64,000 nt of DNA from Micromonospora sp. DSM 45708 (GTDB lineage: Bacteria; Actinomycetota; Actinomycetes; Mycobacteriales; Micromonosporaceae), in the NCBI RefSeq assembly GCF_039566955.1, contig NZ_CP154796.1, positions 5,332,001 to 5,396,000 of the forward strand. Direction: 5' to 3'. Shown here piece by piece: positions 49,826 through 57,464 of this stretch. The translations under genes and the position numbers were made by a program. The notes below the pieces were generated by a model that was not told where the DNA came from, did not search any database, and was given only the letters and a program-made list of their open reading frames with translations. The number at the start of each line of letters is the position of its first letter. Position 1 is the stretch's first letter.

Positions 49826-51379
49826 TCACTGGACGGTGACGTCGTCCACATAGATCGCCGAGGTGCCGCTCGCGCCGCTGCCCGGCACGAACTGCACGCC
49901 GATCTCCCGCACGTCGCCGAGGTTGGCCACGCCGGCCAGCGACAGCGACAGGCTCACCCCGCCCGAGGTGACCGCGACGGCGCCGCCGTCGAACCACTGC
50001 CAGCCGGCGCCGGTCTTGACGTAGAGCTTCGCCTGGCTGCCGGTGCCGAAACCGCCCCACGGCGCGACCCGCGCGGTGGCCCGCAGCGTGCCGCGCCCGC
50101 TCAGGCCGGTGGTGGCGGTCTTCTTCAGGTACGCGGCGCCGGCCGCAAGGTTCACGTCGGACTTCAGCGAGCGGGTGCCCTGGGCCGCCCACTCGGTCAC
50201 CTGCCACGGCCCCCCGGTGACGTTGGCGCCGGTCCAGCCCTCGGTGCCGGACTCGAACCCGTTGAGCAGCGTGCCGCCGGACGGGGGCGGGGTGGTGGTG
50301 CCACCACCCGGCTCGGTGACGTTACCCAGGTCGACCTCGCCGCGGTTGGCGATCCAGGAGTTGGTGAACAGCGTGCTCGCGCCGGAGTTGCGGGCCGGTC
50401 CCCAGCCGTCGTTCCAGGCCAGGAAGTAGGACGTCTTCGGGTAGCTCTGCTGGAACGCGGTGACCCAGCGCCCGTAGTCGAACGAGCCCTGGCTGTCCGG
50501 CCCGATCTCGGCGAACGCGAACGGCTTACCCAGCCCGACCAGCTCGTTGTACGCGGACTGGATGCCGGAGACCTGCGGGTTGTCGTCGTACGCGTCCATG
50601 CCGACCACGTCCACGTAGGAGCTGCCCGGGTAGTAGGCGGTGCGGTTGCCCCGGCTGAAGTCCGCCGAGTAGACCCAGAGCAGGTTGTCCAGCCCCTTCG
50701 TGCCGGTGAGGTAGGTGTACGTCTGCTGCCAGACCTGCTTGAACGTGTTCGGGTCCCGGTTGCCCCACCAGAACCAGTCGCCGTTGACCTCGTGGAACGG
50801 CCGGAACAGCACCGGCACCCCGGCGTTCTCCAGGTCCTGGAGGCCGGCGGCCATCTTGTCCTGGAGCTGACGCCAGCGGGCGCCGGCGGCGGTCGACGGG
50901 TTGAGCAGGTCGGCGAAGTTGCCCATCGGGGTGTTCAGCCCGCCGCCGTTGGCGTTGGCCGGGCTGGGCAGGTGCACGCTGATCGTGACCAGGCCCCCGC
51001 TGGCGGACCAGGACTTCAGCGTGGAGTTGCAGGAGTAGTCGACGAGCGCGGTGATGTCGTTGTTGGTCGCCCAGCCGGAGCCGTAGTCGCAGCTCAGGAT
51101 CGCCGGGTACTGGCCGGTGGCGGCGCGCAGCTCCTCGGTCTGGCTGAGCGAGAAGCCGCTGTTGCTGTAGCCGCCGAAGAAGCCGGAGGCGACCCGGTTG
51201 CTGCTGCGGTTCGGCAGGTGGGCGAGCCAGTTGAGCACGTTGCGGGTGGCGGTGGACGCGTTGGCGTTGGCCGGGGAGACGGTGTGCGCCTCGGCCGGCG
51301 CGATGACGGAGAGCGCGGTGGCGGCGGCCAGGACGGTGGCGGCGGCGGTCGACGCGAGGCGGATCCGGCGGCTTCGCAT
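49826..51379 (-). CDS. Secreted GH26 beta-mannanase with C-terminal carbohydrate-binding domain
   Basis: 517 residues. Signal peptide to about residue 31 (A-P-A-E-A). Residues ~45-350 are a GH26 (beta/alpha)8 barrel: acid/base Glu197 in R-P-F-H-E-V-N-G-D-W-F-W-W and nucleophile Glu291 in F-A-F-A-E-I-G, both at the expected places. After a Thr/Pro linker (~355-372), residues ~373-517 are a beta-sandwich carbohydrate-binding module (G-F-E-S-G-T-E-G-W start, I-Y-V-D-D-V-T-V end). It hydrolyses beta-1,4-mannan outside the cell. The ATG at 51379 is preceded by an A/T-rich stretch (51420-51470) holding the likely promoter; I see no CebR-like inverted repeat. Confidence 0.93.
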   Translation of the reverse strand: MRSRRIRLASTAAATVLAAATALSVIAPAEAHTVSPANANASTATRNVLNWLAHLPNRSSNRVASGFFGGYSNSGFSLSQTEELRAATGQYPAILSCDYGSGWATNNDITALVDYSCNSTLKSWSASGGLVTISVHLPSPANANGGGLNTPMGNFADLLNPSTAAGARWRQLQDKMAAGLQDLENAGVPVLFRPFHEVNGDWFWWGNRDPNTFKQVWQQTYTYLTGTKGLDNLLWVYSADFSRGNRTAYYPGSSYVDVVGMDAYDDNPQVSGIQSAYNELVGLGKPFAFAEIGPDSQGSFDYGRWVTAFQQSYPKTSYFLAWNDGWGPARNSGASTLFTNSWIANRGEVDLGNVTEPGGGTTTPPPSGGTLLNGFESGTEGWTGANVTGGPWQVTEWAAQGTRSLKSDVNLAAGAAYLKKTATTGLSGRGTLRATARVAPWGGFGTGSQAKLYVKTGAGWQWFDGGAVAVTSGGVSLSLSLAGVANLGDVREIGVQFVPGSGASGTSAIYVDDVTVQ

Positions 51380-51471
51380 GGGTCACCTTTTCGGGTCAGG
51401 AGGTCGGCGGGGCTGCCACCAGTGCACTACTGAACCGATTAAGTTTCAAGCATGTAAATAAATTGATACCA

Positions 51472-52944
51472 CTACTCCTCGTGATGCTCCGGCGGGCCGC
51501 CGTGCGTCCACGGCGTCTCCTCCGGCGTCGGGAACGCGCCGCCCGGCAGGTAGCCGTCGGAGAGGCTGGTCAGGCAGATCCGCTCCCCCACCTCCGGCAC
51601 GCTGCCGGCCGGCGCGGTCAGCCCGCGCCCCATCCCACCGGACAACTCCAGCACCACCTCGGTCTTGCCGTCCCCGCCCGGGGTCACGAACACCACAGTC
51701 GCCTTCTGCCCCGGACGGGCCGGCGAATACAGCGTCGCGCCCACCGGCATCGGCACCGGCTCGACGGTCACCACCTGGATCCGGGGCCGCAGCACCGGCC
51801 GCTTCCCCGAGTCGTCCACCCGCTTCGGGTCGGCGAGCGTCACCTCGCCCACGAACGCCTCCCCGGCCAGCCGGTGCTCGGCCATCACCAGCGGATCGTC
51901 GTACGCCCGCTGCACCGCCCACGCGGTCAGCGCCCGCTCCAGCCGCTGCAACCGCAGCGCCGCGGCCACCGCGCCGTCGCGGCGCGGCTGCGGACCGCCC
52001 CCGGCGTCGACGTGCTCGGCGTACCCGGTGAACGCGTCCCGGTCACCGGCCCAGCGGCCGGCCACCCGCGCGGCGGGCGGCAGCGCCCGCAGCAGCCCGA
52101 CGCCGCGCCACATCAGCTCCCAGGTGGGCGCGAGCTGGCCGCGCAACAGCTCACGGAGCTCGTCGTACGCGGACGCGCGCGCCACCGGATCGTCCTCGGT
52201 CCCGGCGTACGCCTCGATCGCCGGGGCGAGCCGATGGTTGTCGAAGTCCGGATCGGTGGCCGGCCCGGCCGGCGGCACGAGCGCCGGGTCCTCGGCCCGG
52301 ACCGCCGCCTCCGCCCCGGACCGTCCCGGCGGCGGGTCGAGCCAGCCGAGCACCGCCGGCAGGTGCAGGTCCTCCACCGCGCTCTGCCCGGTCGCCCAGT
52401 GCAGCGTCAACGCGTCGGTCATCGCCAGCAGCGCCGACGAGCCGGGCTGCTCGGCCCGCTCGGCGAAGAACGTCAACCAGCGGCCGAGCAACGGCACCGA
52501 CGGGTGCACCGGATGGTCGCCGTCCGGGCGCCGGAAGCGGGTGGACCGGCCGAACAGCCGCAGGAACGAGATCCCGGCCGGGTTCGGCACCAGCAGTTGC
52601 GGCGCGTCGACGTACCGGTGGCGGACGTCCCGGCCCCGGTCCACCGCCACCGCCTCGGTCCCGCCGCGGAACGAGTCCAGATAGGGCAGCACGATGCCGG
52701 CCAGCTCGGCGGCGAACGCGAACCGCTGGTCCCGGTTGCGGGGCTGCGGCACCACCAGCAGCCGGGCCTCCTCCGGCGCGGAGCCGACCAGGACGGCCAG
52801 CGGGGCGTTCGCCTCACCGGCCAGCGCCAGCGGCACCAGCACCAGCGGCCGGTCCGACAGGTGCAGGTGCCGGACCGTGGCCACCGGCTGGGCCCGCCCG
52901 GCGGCGACCGCCTGCGCCCGGGCCAGCGCGCGCAGCGTGCTCAC
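51472..52944 (-). CDS. Uncharacterised protein following the Cas4-like nuclease gene
   Basis: 490 residues, cytoplasmic, no known domain recognised. Three parts can be seen: an N-terminal alpha/beta segment (~30-180) with L-V-L-V-P-L-A-L-A-G-E and L-L-V-V-P-Q-P-R-N-R-D-Q, a helical middle (~190-380) with L-T-L-H-W-A-T-G and W-E-L-M-W-R-G, and a C-terminal beta-rich part (~400-490) with G-E-V-T-L-A-D-P-K-R-V, D-G-K-T-E-V-V-L and G-E-R-I-C-L. The start GTG at 52944 has GGAGAG upstream. It lies 61 bp after the nuclease gene in the same direction, so it probably works with it on DNA. Function unknown. Confidence 0.75.
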   Translation of the reverse strand: MSTLRALARAQAVAAGRAQPVATVRHLHLSDRPLVLVPLALAGEANAPLAVLVGSAPEEARLLVVPQPRNRDQRFAFAAELAGIVLPYLDSFRGGTEAVAVDRGRDVRHRYVDAPQLLVPNPAGISFLRLFGRSTRFRRPDGDHPVHPSVPLLGRWLTFFAERAEQPGSSALLAMTDALTLHWATGQSAVEDLHLPAVLGWLDPPPGRSGAEAAVRAEDPALVPPAGPATDPDFDNHRLAPAIEAYAGTEDDPVARASAYDELRELLRGQLAPTWELMWRGVGLLRALPPAARVAGRWAGDRDAFTGYAEHVDAGGGPQPRRDGAVAAALRLQRLERALTAWAVQRAYDDPLVMAEHRLAGEAFVGEVTLADPKRVDDSGKRPVLRPRIQVVTVEPVPMPVGATLYSPARPGQKATVVFVTPGGDGKTEVVLELSGGMGRGLTAPAGSVPEVGERICLTSLSDGYLPGGAFPTPEETPWTHGGPPEHHEE

Positions 52945-53005
52945 CGCAGCTCTCCGGCCGGGCGTCGACGCACCGCCGCCGGCCGGCGCGCGCTTCGGGG
53001 CGTAC

Positions 53006-54076
53006 TCATGCGGGGTTTCCGGTGAGAGCGTCGGCGCGCAGGCGCGCGGCGGCCCGCAGCAGCGCGGCGGCCTCCGCCTGCTCCGGCTCCGGGGCACGGA
53101 CGCCCTCGGCGAGCGCCAGCACGTCCGCCACCTCCAGCACGCCGCCGAGCGCCTCCCGGACCGGCCGGCCCAGCGACCCGGTCTGGCCGCGCGCCTCGTG
53201 CCGGCAGAAGAAGGCCAGCTCACAGGCGGCCAGGCAGTCCGGCGCGTAGCGGGCCGGCACCTCGTGCAGCGCGGCGGCGAGCGTAGCCGGGTCGGCCGCC
53301 GGATCGGCGGTGAAGCCGGCCGGCAGGGTGGCCAGCAGGTCGTCGACGCGGGCCATCCGGGCGAGCTGCCGCCGCAGCACCAAAAGCTGCCGGCGGACGT
53401 CGAGCAGGCTGGCCACCGGCCGGTTGGCGAAGTCGCGCGGACAGATCAGCACCACCTCGTGCGAGACCAGCTCCGGGTCGCGTCCCTCGGCGGCGAGCAG
53501 CTCACGCAACGCGAGCACGTACACGGCGGACTGGATCGCGGCGGCGGCCACCTTGGCCGGGTCGGCCTGCCCGTCGACGATCGGGAACGACTTGATCTCC
53601 ACGACGTGGAACCGGCCGGCCAGCCGGGCGGCGACCAGGTCCGGCTCCAGGTGCACGCGCCGACCGGCCACGTCCAGGCCGAGCAGCGGATGGTCGAAGA
53701 GCGCCGGGCTGTCGCCGCCCGCGGTCAACGCCGCGCGGGAGCGTTCCGGCCGGTCGGCGTCGCCGCCCAGATCCGTCCAGGTCGCGCCCGCCGGCACCGG
53801 CACGCCGAGCCGCTCCGCCACCAGGCGCAGCAGTTCCACCCCACCGTCCGCCTTGACCTGCGCCTCGAACGCGTTGCCCCGGGTGATGGCGAAGCGGGAC
53901 TGGCCGAAGCGGGCCGGGAAGCCCAGCCGCTCGGCCAACGCCGGCTTGTCCGCGCCGGCGCTGTCCAGCACCGCGCGCCGGGTGCACCCGGGGTTGCCGG
54001 TCAACGCCGCGATGGTGCGGGCGTTGTGCCGCCGGGGCGGCCCGCCACCCCGGATCTCCCTCAGCCGATCTTCCAC
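53006..54076 (-). CDS. PD-(D/E)XK nuclease with probable iron-sulfur cluster (Cas4/AddB-like)
   Basis: 356 residues. The nuclease core has D146 (L-E-P-D), E160-I-K162 and Q182-S-A-V-Y (the Q-x3-Y motif of RecB-type nucleases), with E71 before them. One Cys in the N-terminus (N-P-G-C31) and a C-terminal set C281-x3-C285-x5-C291 could hold a 4Fe-4S cluster that closes the domain, as in Cas4 and AddB. No helicase domain is fused. It should act on DNA ends or single strands. No CRISPR array is near, so it is not evidence for CRISPR. It precedes an unknown 490-residue gene and is preceded by an interspersed palindrome. Confidence 0.85.
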   Translation of the reverse strand: MEDRLREIRGGGPPRRHNARTIAALTGNPGCTRRAVLDSAGADKPALAERLGFPARFGQSRFAITRGNAFEAQVKADGGVELLRLVAERLGVPVPAGATWTDLGGDADRPERSRAALTAGGDSPALFDHPLLGLDVAGRRVHLEPDLVAARLAGRFHVVEIKSFPIVDGQADPAKVAAAAIQSAVYVLALRELLAAEGRDPELVSHEVVLICPRDFANRPVASLLDVRRQLLVLRRQLARMARVDDLLATLPAGFTADPAADPATLAAALHEVPARYAPDCLAACELAFFCRHEARGQTGSLGRPVREALGGVLEVADVLALAEGVRAPEPEQAEAAALLRAAARLRADALTGNPA

Positions 54077-54084
54077 CCGATGAA

Positions 54085-54142
54085 GTGTAAGGAGGGCCCC
54101 CGCCTAACGCCTTCGGTAGCGGCGGGTCCCCTGTTGACACCC
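54085..54142. repeat. Interspersed GGGGCCCC palindrome, copy C
   Basis: 58 bp from GTGTAAGGAGGG to CCTGTTGACACCC, reading as the reverse orientation of copies B and D. Complementary ends GTGTAA / TTGACAC. It is 9 bp upstream of the start of the Cas4-like nuclease gene, where a promoter or leader would be expected. Confidence 0.8.
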
Positions 54143-54327
54143 GGGAAGTCAGCGGCCGGCGGAGCGGTTCCACGGGGAGCGCGGGGACAGCGCGCCCGCC
54201 GTCGGCCGGTTGCGGCGACGGTGCCGACGGCCCGGCGTGCAGGGTGGGCGGGCGGCGGTGTGCACCGGTACGGCGGGGGGCGTGACCATCGGCCGCCCCA
54301 TCAGCCAGCAGAGGAAGCGGGTCACGG

Positions 54328-54561
54328 TCAGCCGACCGGTAGGCGCTCGGCCTCGGCGCGGGAGATGTCGTACTGGGCGCCGCAGAACGTGCACTGCTGC
54401 GCGTACCGGGTGCGCACCGGGATCAGGGGGACGAAGAAGAGGCTGAACTTCGTGGCCCGCCGGGTGATCACCTGTGCGGCCTGGTTGCCGCAGTGCCGGC
54501 AGACCTGGGTGACGACGCCGGACCGGGTGACCTTGGTCCGCAGCCCGAAGATGAAGAACAT
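54328..54561 (-). CDS. Small zinc-ribbon protein
   Basis: 77 residues. Two Cys pairs, C-R-H-C near 21 and C-T-F-C near 57, frame a strongly hydrophobic centre (F-S-L-F-F-V-P-L-I-P-V) and form a zinc ribbon. The N-terminal M-F-F-I-F-G-L-R-T segment may touch the membrane. This family is widespread in actinobacteria as a hypothetical zinc-ribbon protein. ATG at 54561. Confidence 0.82.
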   Translation of the reverse strand: MFFIFGLRTKVTRSGVVTQVCRHCGNQAAQVITRRATKFSLFFVPLIPVRTRYAQQCTFCGAQYDISRAEAERLPVG

Positions 54562-54587
54562 CGCCCGGCATTACCCACCGGAGGCGC

Positions 54588-54644
54588 TGGCTAAGCGGGG
54601 GCCCCGCCTCTGCCGGAGACGTCAGGCGGGGCCCCTCCTTGCGC
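54588..54644 (+). repeat. Interspersed GGGGCCCC palindrome, copy D
   Basis: 57 bp from TGGCTAAGCGGGGGCCCC to GGGGCCCCTCCTTGCGC. It lies between the zinc-ribbon gene start and the SRPBCC gene stop and may end transcription of the latter. Confidence 0.75.
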
Positions 54645-55475
54645 TCAGGGGAGCCAGATGGGCTGCCAGTCGGGGACCTCGTGGAAGCGGCGCAGCTCGG
54701 CCAGGCCGGCGACCGTGCCGGTCCAGGCCGCGTACGGCGGGTTGCCCTCGTCGAAGCCGGACTGCACGAACGTCAGCTTCGTCCGGCCGGCGGACTCGGC
54801 CAGCTCCCAGGTGCTGACGCCGGTGGGCCCCCAGTCGACGGAGATCGCCCGCCCGGGCGTCACGTCCAGCACCTTGGCCGCGTAGCCGGCGTCGAAGCCG
54901 CCCATCGCGTAGCGACCACCCGCCCAGGGTTCGATGCCGATCGGGTAGCCGAACCAGGCGCTGGCCTGCTCCGAGTCGGTCAGCGAGGTCCACACCGCGT
55001 CCGTCGGGGCGTCGATCAGCAGCTCGCCGCGCAGGTCGGCAGCGGTGAAGTCGGTACGCGGCAGCAGCGGCCGGCCCTCCAGGTGCGCGTTGAGGTTGGC
55101 GATCGACAGCGCCCAGAACGTCTGGAGCACGCCCCGGATGGTGCTGCCGCTCATCGCCTCCTCGAAGACGAAGTGGCTCTGCCGCAGCGTGAGGATCGTG
55201 CCGTCACCGTCGGGCGTCAGCGCGAACTCGGTGGTCGTCTCCACCCCGTCGAGCGTCCAGGCGAAGCGCAGCGTCCCGTCGTCGGCGTGCAGCAGCCGCT
55301 GGTGCGGCGCGTCTCCCTCGGGCGTGAAGCGGCCCCAGAACTCGTACCGCCGGGGCAGCTCGACCTCGGCGTGCTCGGCCAGCCACACGCGCAGCTCGGC
55401 CGGGTCGGTCAGCGCGCGGCGGACGGTCGCCACGTCGGCGGCGAGGCGGGCACGCACGGTCAACGGATCAGTCAT
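54645..55475 (-). CDS. SRPBCC (AHSA1-like) protein with two domains
   Basis: 276 residues made of two START/SRPBCC folds in tandem: first ~1-135 (P-L-T-V-R-A-R-L-A-A-D; F-W-G-R-F-T-P-E-G near 46), second ~140-276 (L-R-G-E-L-L-I-D-A-P-T-D-A-V-W near 146; F-V-Q-S-G-F near 240). These hold hydrophobic ligands in a deep pocket. Its ATG overlaps the ArsR-type regulator gene by 8 bp, the usual pairing of AHSA1 proteins with ArsR regulators, so it is probably induced by the ligand it binds. Confidence 0.88.
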   Translation of the reverse strand: MTDPLTVRARLAADVATVRRALTDPAELRVWLAEHAEVELPRRYEFWGRFTPEGDAPHQRLLHADDGTLRFAWTLDGVETTTEFALTPDGDGTILTLRQSHFVFEEAMSGSTIRGVLQTFWALSIANLNAHLEGRPLLPRTDFTAADLRGELLIDAPTDAVWTSLTDSEQASAWFGYPIGIEPWAGGRYAMGGFDAGYAAKVLDVTPGRAISVDWGPTGVSTWELAESAGRTKLTFVQSGFDEGNPPYAAWTGTVAGLAELRRFHEVPDWQPIWLP

Positions 55476-56031
55476 CGGTGTCGTCGCCTTTCGGGTAGCA
55501 GGCCACGGCGAGCTTGAAGGCGTCTCCCTCGGCGCCGCCGTAGCGGGTGAACAGGTCCCGCAGCGTCGACTGCAGGTCGTGCAGGAACTCCTGGCGCCGC
55601 TCGGCGGGCACCCGGATCTCGCCGGACACGCCGATCGAGGGCAGCTCGGGGGCGGCGCGGTCGAGCGCGGCGATGTCGGCCTGGACCTCCTCCATCAGGT
55701 CGAGCAGGTAGCCGAGGCTCAGCTCGTCGCGGGCCCGGCGGGCGCCGCCGATCCGGCCGACCAGCCGTGGGGAGAGCCAGTAGGACCGGGCGGCGGCCTG
55801 GTAGATGCCCTCGGTGATGCCGCGCACCCGCCGGTCGGCGACCTGCTCGGCCAGCCCGGCCGCGACCAGTTGTTTGACGTGGTAATAGACCCGCTGCGGC
55901 GTCTGGTCCAGCCGGGCGGCGACCTCGGTGCAGGTGCGCGGTTCGGCGAGTTGCCGCAGCACCTCGATGCGCTGCGGCTTGAGCAGGGCTTCCGCCTGCT
56001 CGCGCTCTTCCAGGTACAGGACGTCTCTCAT
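55468..56031 (-). CDS. ArsR-type winged-helix regulator
   Basis: 187 residues. The winged helix spans residues ~13-80: L-L-K-P-Q-R-I-E-V-L-R-Q-L-A then A-A-R-L-D-Q-T-P-Q-R-V-Y-Y-H-V-K-Q-L-V-A-A-G-L near 42-64. The rest is helical and may bind a ligand; no metal-binding Cys pair of ArsR/SmtB type is seen. The control region has two A/T palindromes and a promoter that would start transcription almost at the ATG. It is coupled to the SRPBCC gene. Confidence 0.88.
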   Translation of the reverse strand: MRDVLYLEEREQAEALLKPQRIEVLRQLAEPRTCTEVAARLDQTPQRVYYHVKQLVAAGLAEQVADRRVRGITEGIYQAAARSYWLSPRLVGRIGGARRARDELSLGYLLDLMEEVQADIAALDRAAPELPSIGVSGEIRVPAERRQEFLHDLQSTLRDLFTRYGGAEGDAFKLAVACYPKGDDTDD

Positions 56032-56032
56032 G

Positions 56033-56048
56033 GCAAAAACATTTTTGC
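56033..56048. promoter_or_regulatory. ArsR operator candidate GCAAAAACATTTTTGC
   Basis: Perfect 7-bp inverted repeat directly upstream of the regulator's ATG, overlapping the -10 hexamer. It shares the CAAAA/TTTTG pattern with the next site. Confidence 0.65.
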
Positions 56049-56070
56049 ACGTACAAAATTTGTTTGTCAA
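56041..56070 (-). promoter_or_regulatory. Promoter of the ArsR/SRPBCC pair
   Basis: Minus-strand -35 TTGACA (56070-56065), 18-bp spacer, -10 AAAAAT (56046-56041). The predicted first base is within a few nucleotides of the ATG at 56031, so the transcript would be leaderless or nearly so. Confidence 0.6.
56053..56063. promoter_or_regulatory. ArsR operator candidate ACAAAATTTGT
   Basis: Perfect 5-1-5 palindrome within the promoter spacer. Binding here would block RNA polymerase. Confidence 0.6.
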
Positions 56071-56077
56071 TGGCGGC

Positions 56078-56112
56078 GACGAGAGGCCGCGCGGTCCGCG
56101 CGGCCTCTCGTC
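56078..56112 (-). terminator. Terminator of the 10-methyl fatty acid operon
   Basis: Perfect 17-bp arms (GACGAGAGGCCGCGCGG) around a single T, 8 bp after the methyltransferase stop. It also insulates the ArsR promoter from read-through. It has the same 17+1+17 build as the palindrome at 4266. Confidence 0.85.
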
Positions 56113-56120
56113 GGTACGGG

Positions 56121-57464
56121 TCAGGGCGTCCAGTCGGGACGCAGCGGGTAGCCGTTCACCCCCTGCGGGCCGTTGTGCGTGGCGAGCACCTGGTGCAACT
56201 GGATGCCGTTGCGCTCGAACGCCATCCGGGAACCGGCCATGTAGAGGCCCCACACCCGCGCGGTGCCCGGGCCGACCTCGTTCACGCAGAAGTCCCAGTG
56301 CTCGACCAGGTTGCGGCACCAGCCGGCCAACGTCAGCGCGTAGTGCTGGCGCAGGTTCTCCTCGTGGTGCACCTCGAACCCGGCGTCATGGATCTCGCTG
56401 ATCAGCCGCCCCGGGCCGGCCAGCTCGCCGTCCGGAAAGACGTACCTGTCGATGAACGCGCCGGAGCGGTGCGGGGCACGGTTGTCGGCCCGGGTGATGC
56501 AGTGGTTGAGCAGCCGGCCCCCGCGCTTGAGCCGGGACCGCAACGCGCCGAAGTAGGCCGGGTAGTTGCGCACGCCGATGTGCTCGGTCAGCCCGATCGA
56601 GGAGATCGCGTCGAACTGCTCGCGCGGCGCGTCCCGGTAGTCGAGGTGCCGCACCTCGGCCAGATCGCCCAGCCCCTCCCGCTCGATCGCGGCCTGCGCC
56701 CACTGTGCCTGCGCCTTCGACAGCGTCACGCCCAGCGCCTTCACGCCGTACTCCCGGGCCGCGTGCCGGACCATGCCGCCCCAGCCGCAACCGACGTCCA
56801 GCAGCCGCATCCCCGGCTGGAGCGCCAGCTTGCCGGCGACCAGGTCGTACTTGGCCCGCTGCGCCTCCTCCAGCGTGTCGCCGGGGCTGCGGAAGACCGC
56901 ACAGGTGTAGGTCATGGACTCGCCGAGCACCTTCTCGTAGAAGGCGTTCGACACGTCGTAGTGGTGGGAGATCGCGGTGCTGTCCCGCGCCCGCGAGTGG
57001 CGCAGCCCGTTCACCACCCGCTTCCAGCGCGGCGCCGCCTCCTGCGGCGGGGGCGGCGGTGGCCGCAGCCGCTCCCAGCCCAGCCCCTTGACCAGGGCCA
57101 GCGCGTCGGCCACCGGCGGCATCCGCAGCGGCATCTCGTCCTTGAGCACCCGCAACGCCTCGTACGGGTCGCCGGGGTGCACGCCGTCGAGCCCCAGGTC
57201 ACCGCTGACGTAGGCCCGGGCCATGCCCAGGTCCCCCGGCGCGGTGAGCAGGTAGGACAGGCCCCGCTCGGTGCGGATCGTCAGGGTGATCCCGGCGTCG
57301 GCCGGCCCCACGGCGCTGCCGTCGTACCCGGTCACCCGGACGGGCAGGTCGCCGGTGGTCACCGCGCGGATCACGTCCGCGACGGTCGGTCCGGTGCGCC
57401 GGCCGCCCGAGGGCGGCCCGGCCGGGGCGCTCGCCGCCCCCGGTGTTCGGTCGGTCAGACTCAT
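56121..57464 (-). CDS. SAM-dependent methyltransferase of the CFA-synthase family (10-methyl fatty acid synthesis)
   Basis: 447 residues. CFA synthase-type: an N-terminal lipid-binding part (~30-130) and a catalytic domain with the SAM loop L-L-D-V-G-C-G-W-G-G-M near 220, Y-D-V-S-N-A-F-Y near 165 and a C-terminal G-W-C-R-N-L segment. ATGA overlap with the FAD-enzyme gene upstream. The pair matches the bfaAB/tms genes of mycobacteria and relatives: this enzyme adds a methylene from SAM to oleoyl chains of phospholipids and the FAD enzyme reduces it, giving 10-methyl stearate (tuberculostearate). Micromonospora membranes are rich in 10-methyl fatty acids, which fits. Confidence 0.9.
   Translation of the reverse strand: MSLTDRTPGAASAPAGPPSGGRRTGPTVADVIRAVTTGDLPVRVTGYDGSAVGPADAGITLTIRTERGLSYLLTAPGDLGMARAYVSGDLGLDGVHPGDPYEALRVLKDEMPLRMPPVADALALVKGLGWERLRPPPPPPQEAAPRWKRVVNGLRHSRARDSTAISHHYDVSNAFYEKVLGESMTYTCAVFRSPGDTLEEAQRAKYDLVAGKLALQPGMRLLDVGCGWGGMVRHAAREYGVKALGVTLSKAQAQWAQAAIEREGLGDLAEVRHLDYRDAPREQFDAISSIGLTEHIGVRNYPAYFGALRSRLKRGGRLLNHCITRADNRAPHRSGAFIDRYVFPDGELAGPGRLISEIHDAGFEVHHEENLRQHYALTLAGWCRNLVEHWDFCVNEVGPGTARVWGLYMAGSRMAFERNGIQLHQVLATHNGPQGVNGYPLRPDWTP

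Noticed and set aside
52941..53009. A short frame starting with ATG that overlaps the Cas4-like nuclease stop (ATGA)
   Set aside because: The overlap looks like coupling, but this frame ends after about 22 codons. The real downstream frame starts at the GTG at 52944.
53006..54076. Cas4-like nuclease as a sign of a CRISPR-Cas locus
   Set aside because: No repeat-spacer array and no cas1, cas2 or effector genes are in the window; free-standing Cas4-like nucleases are common.
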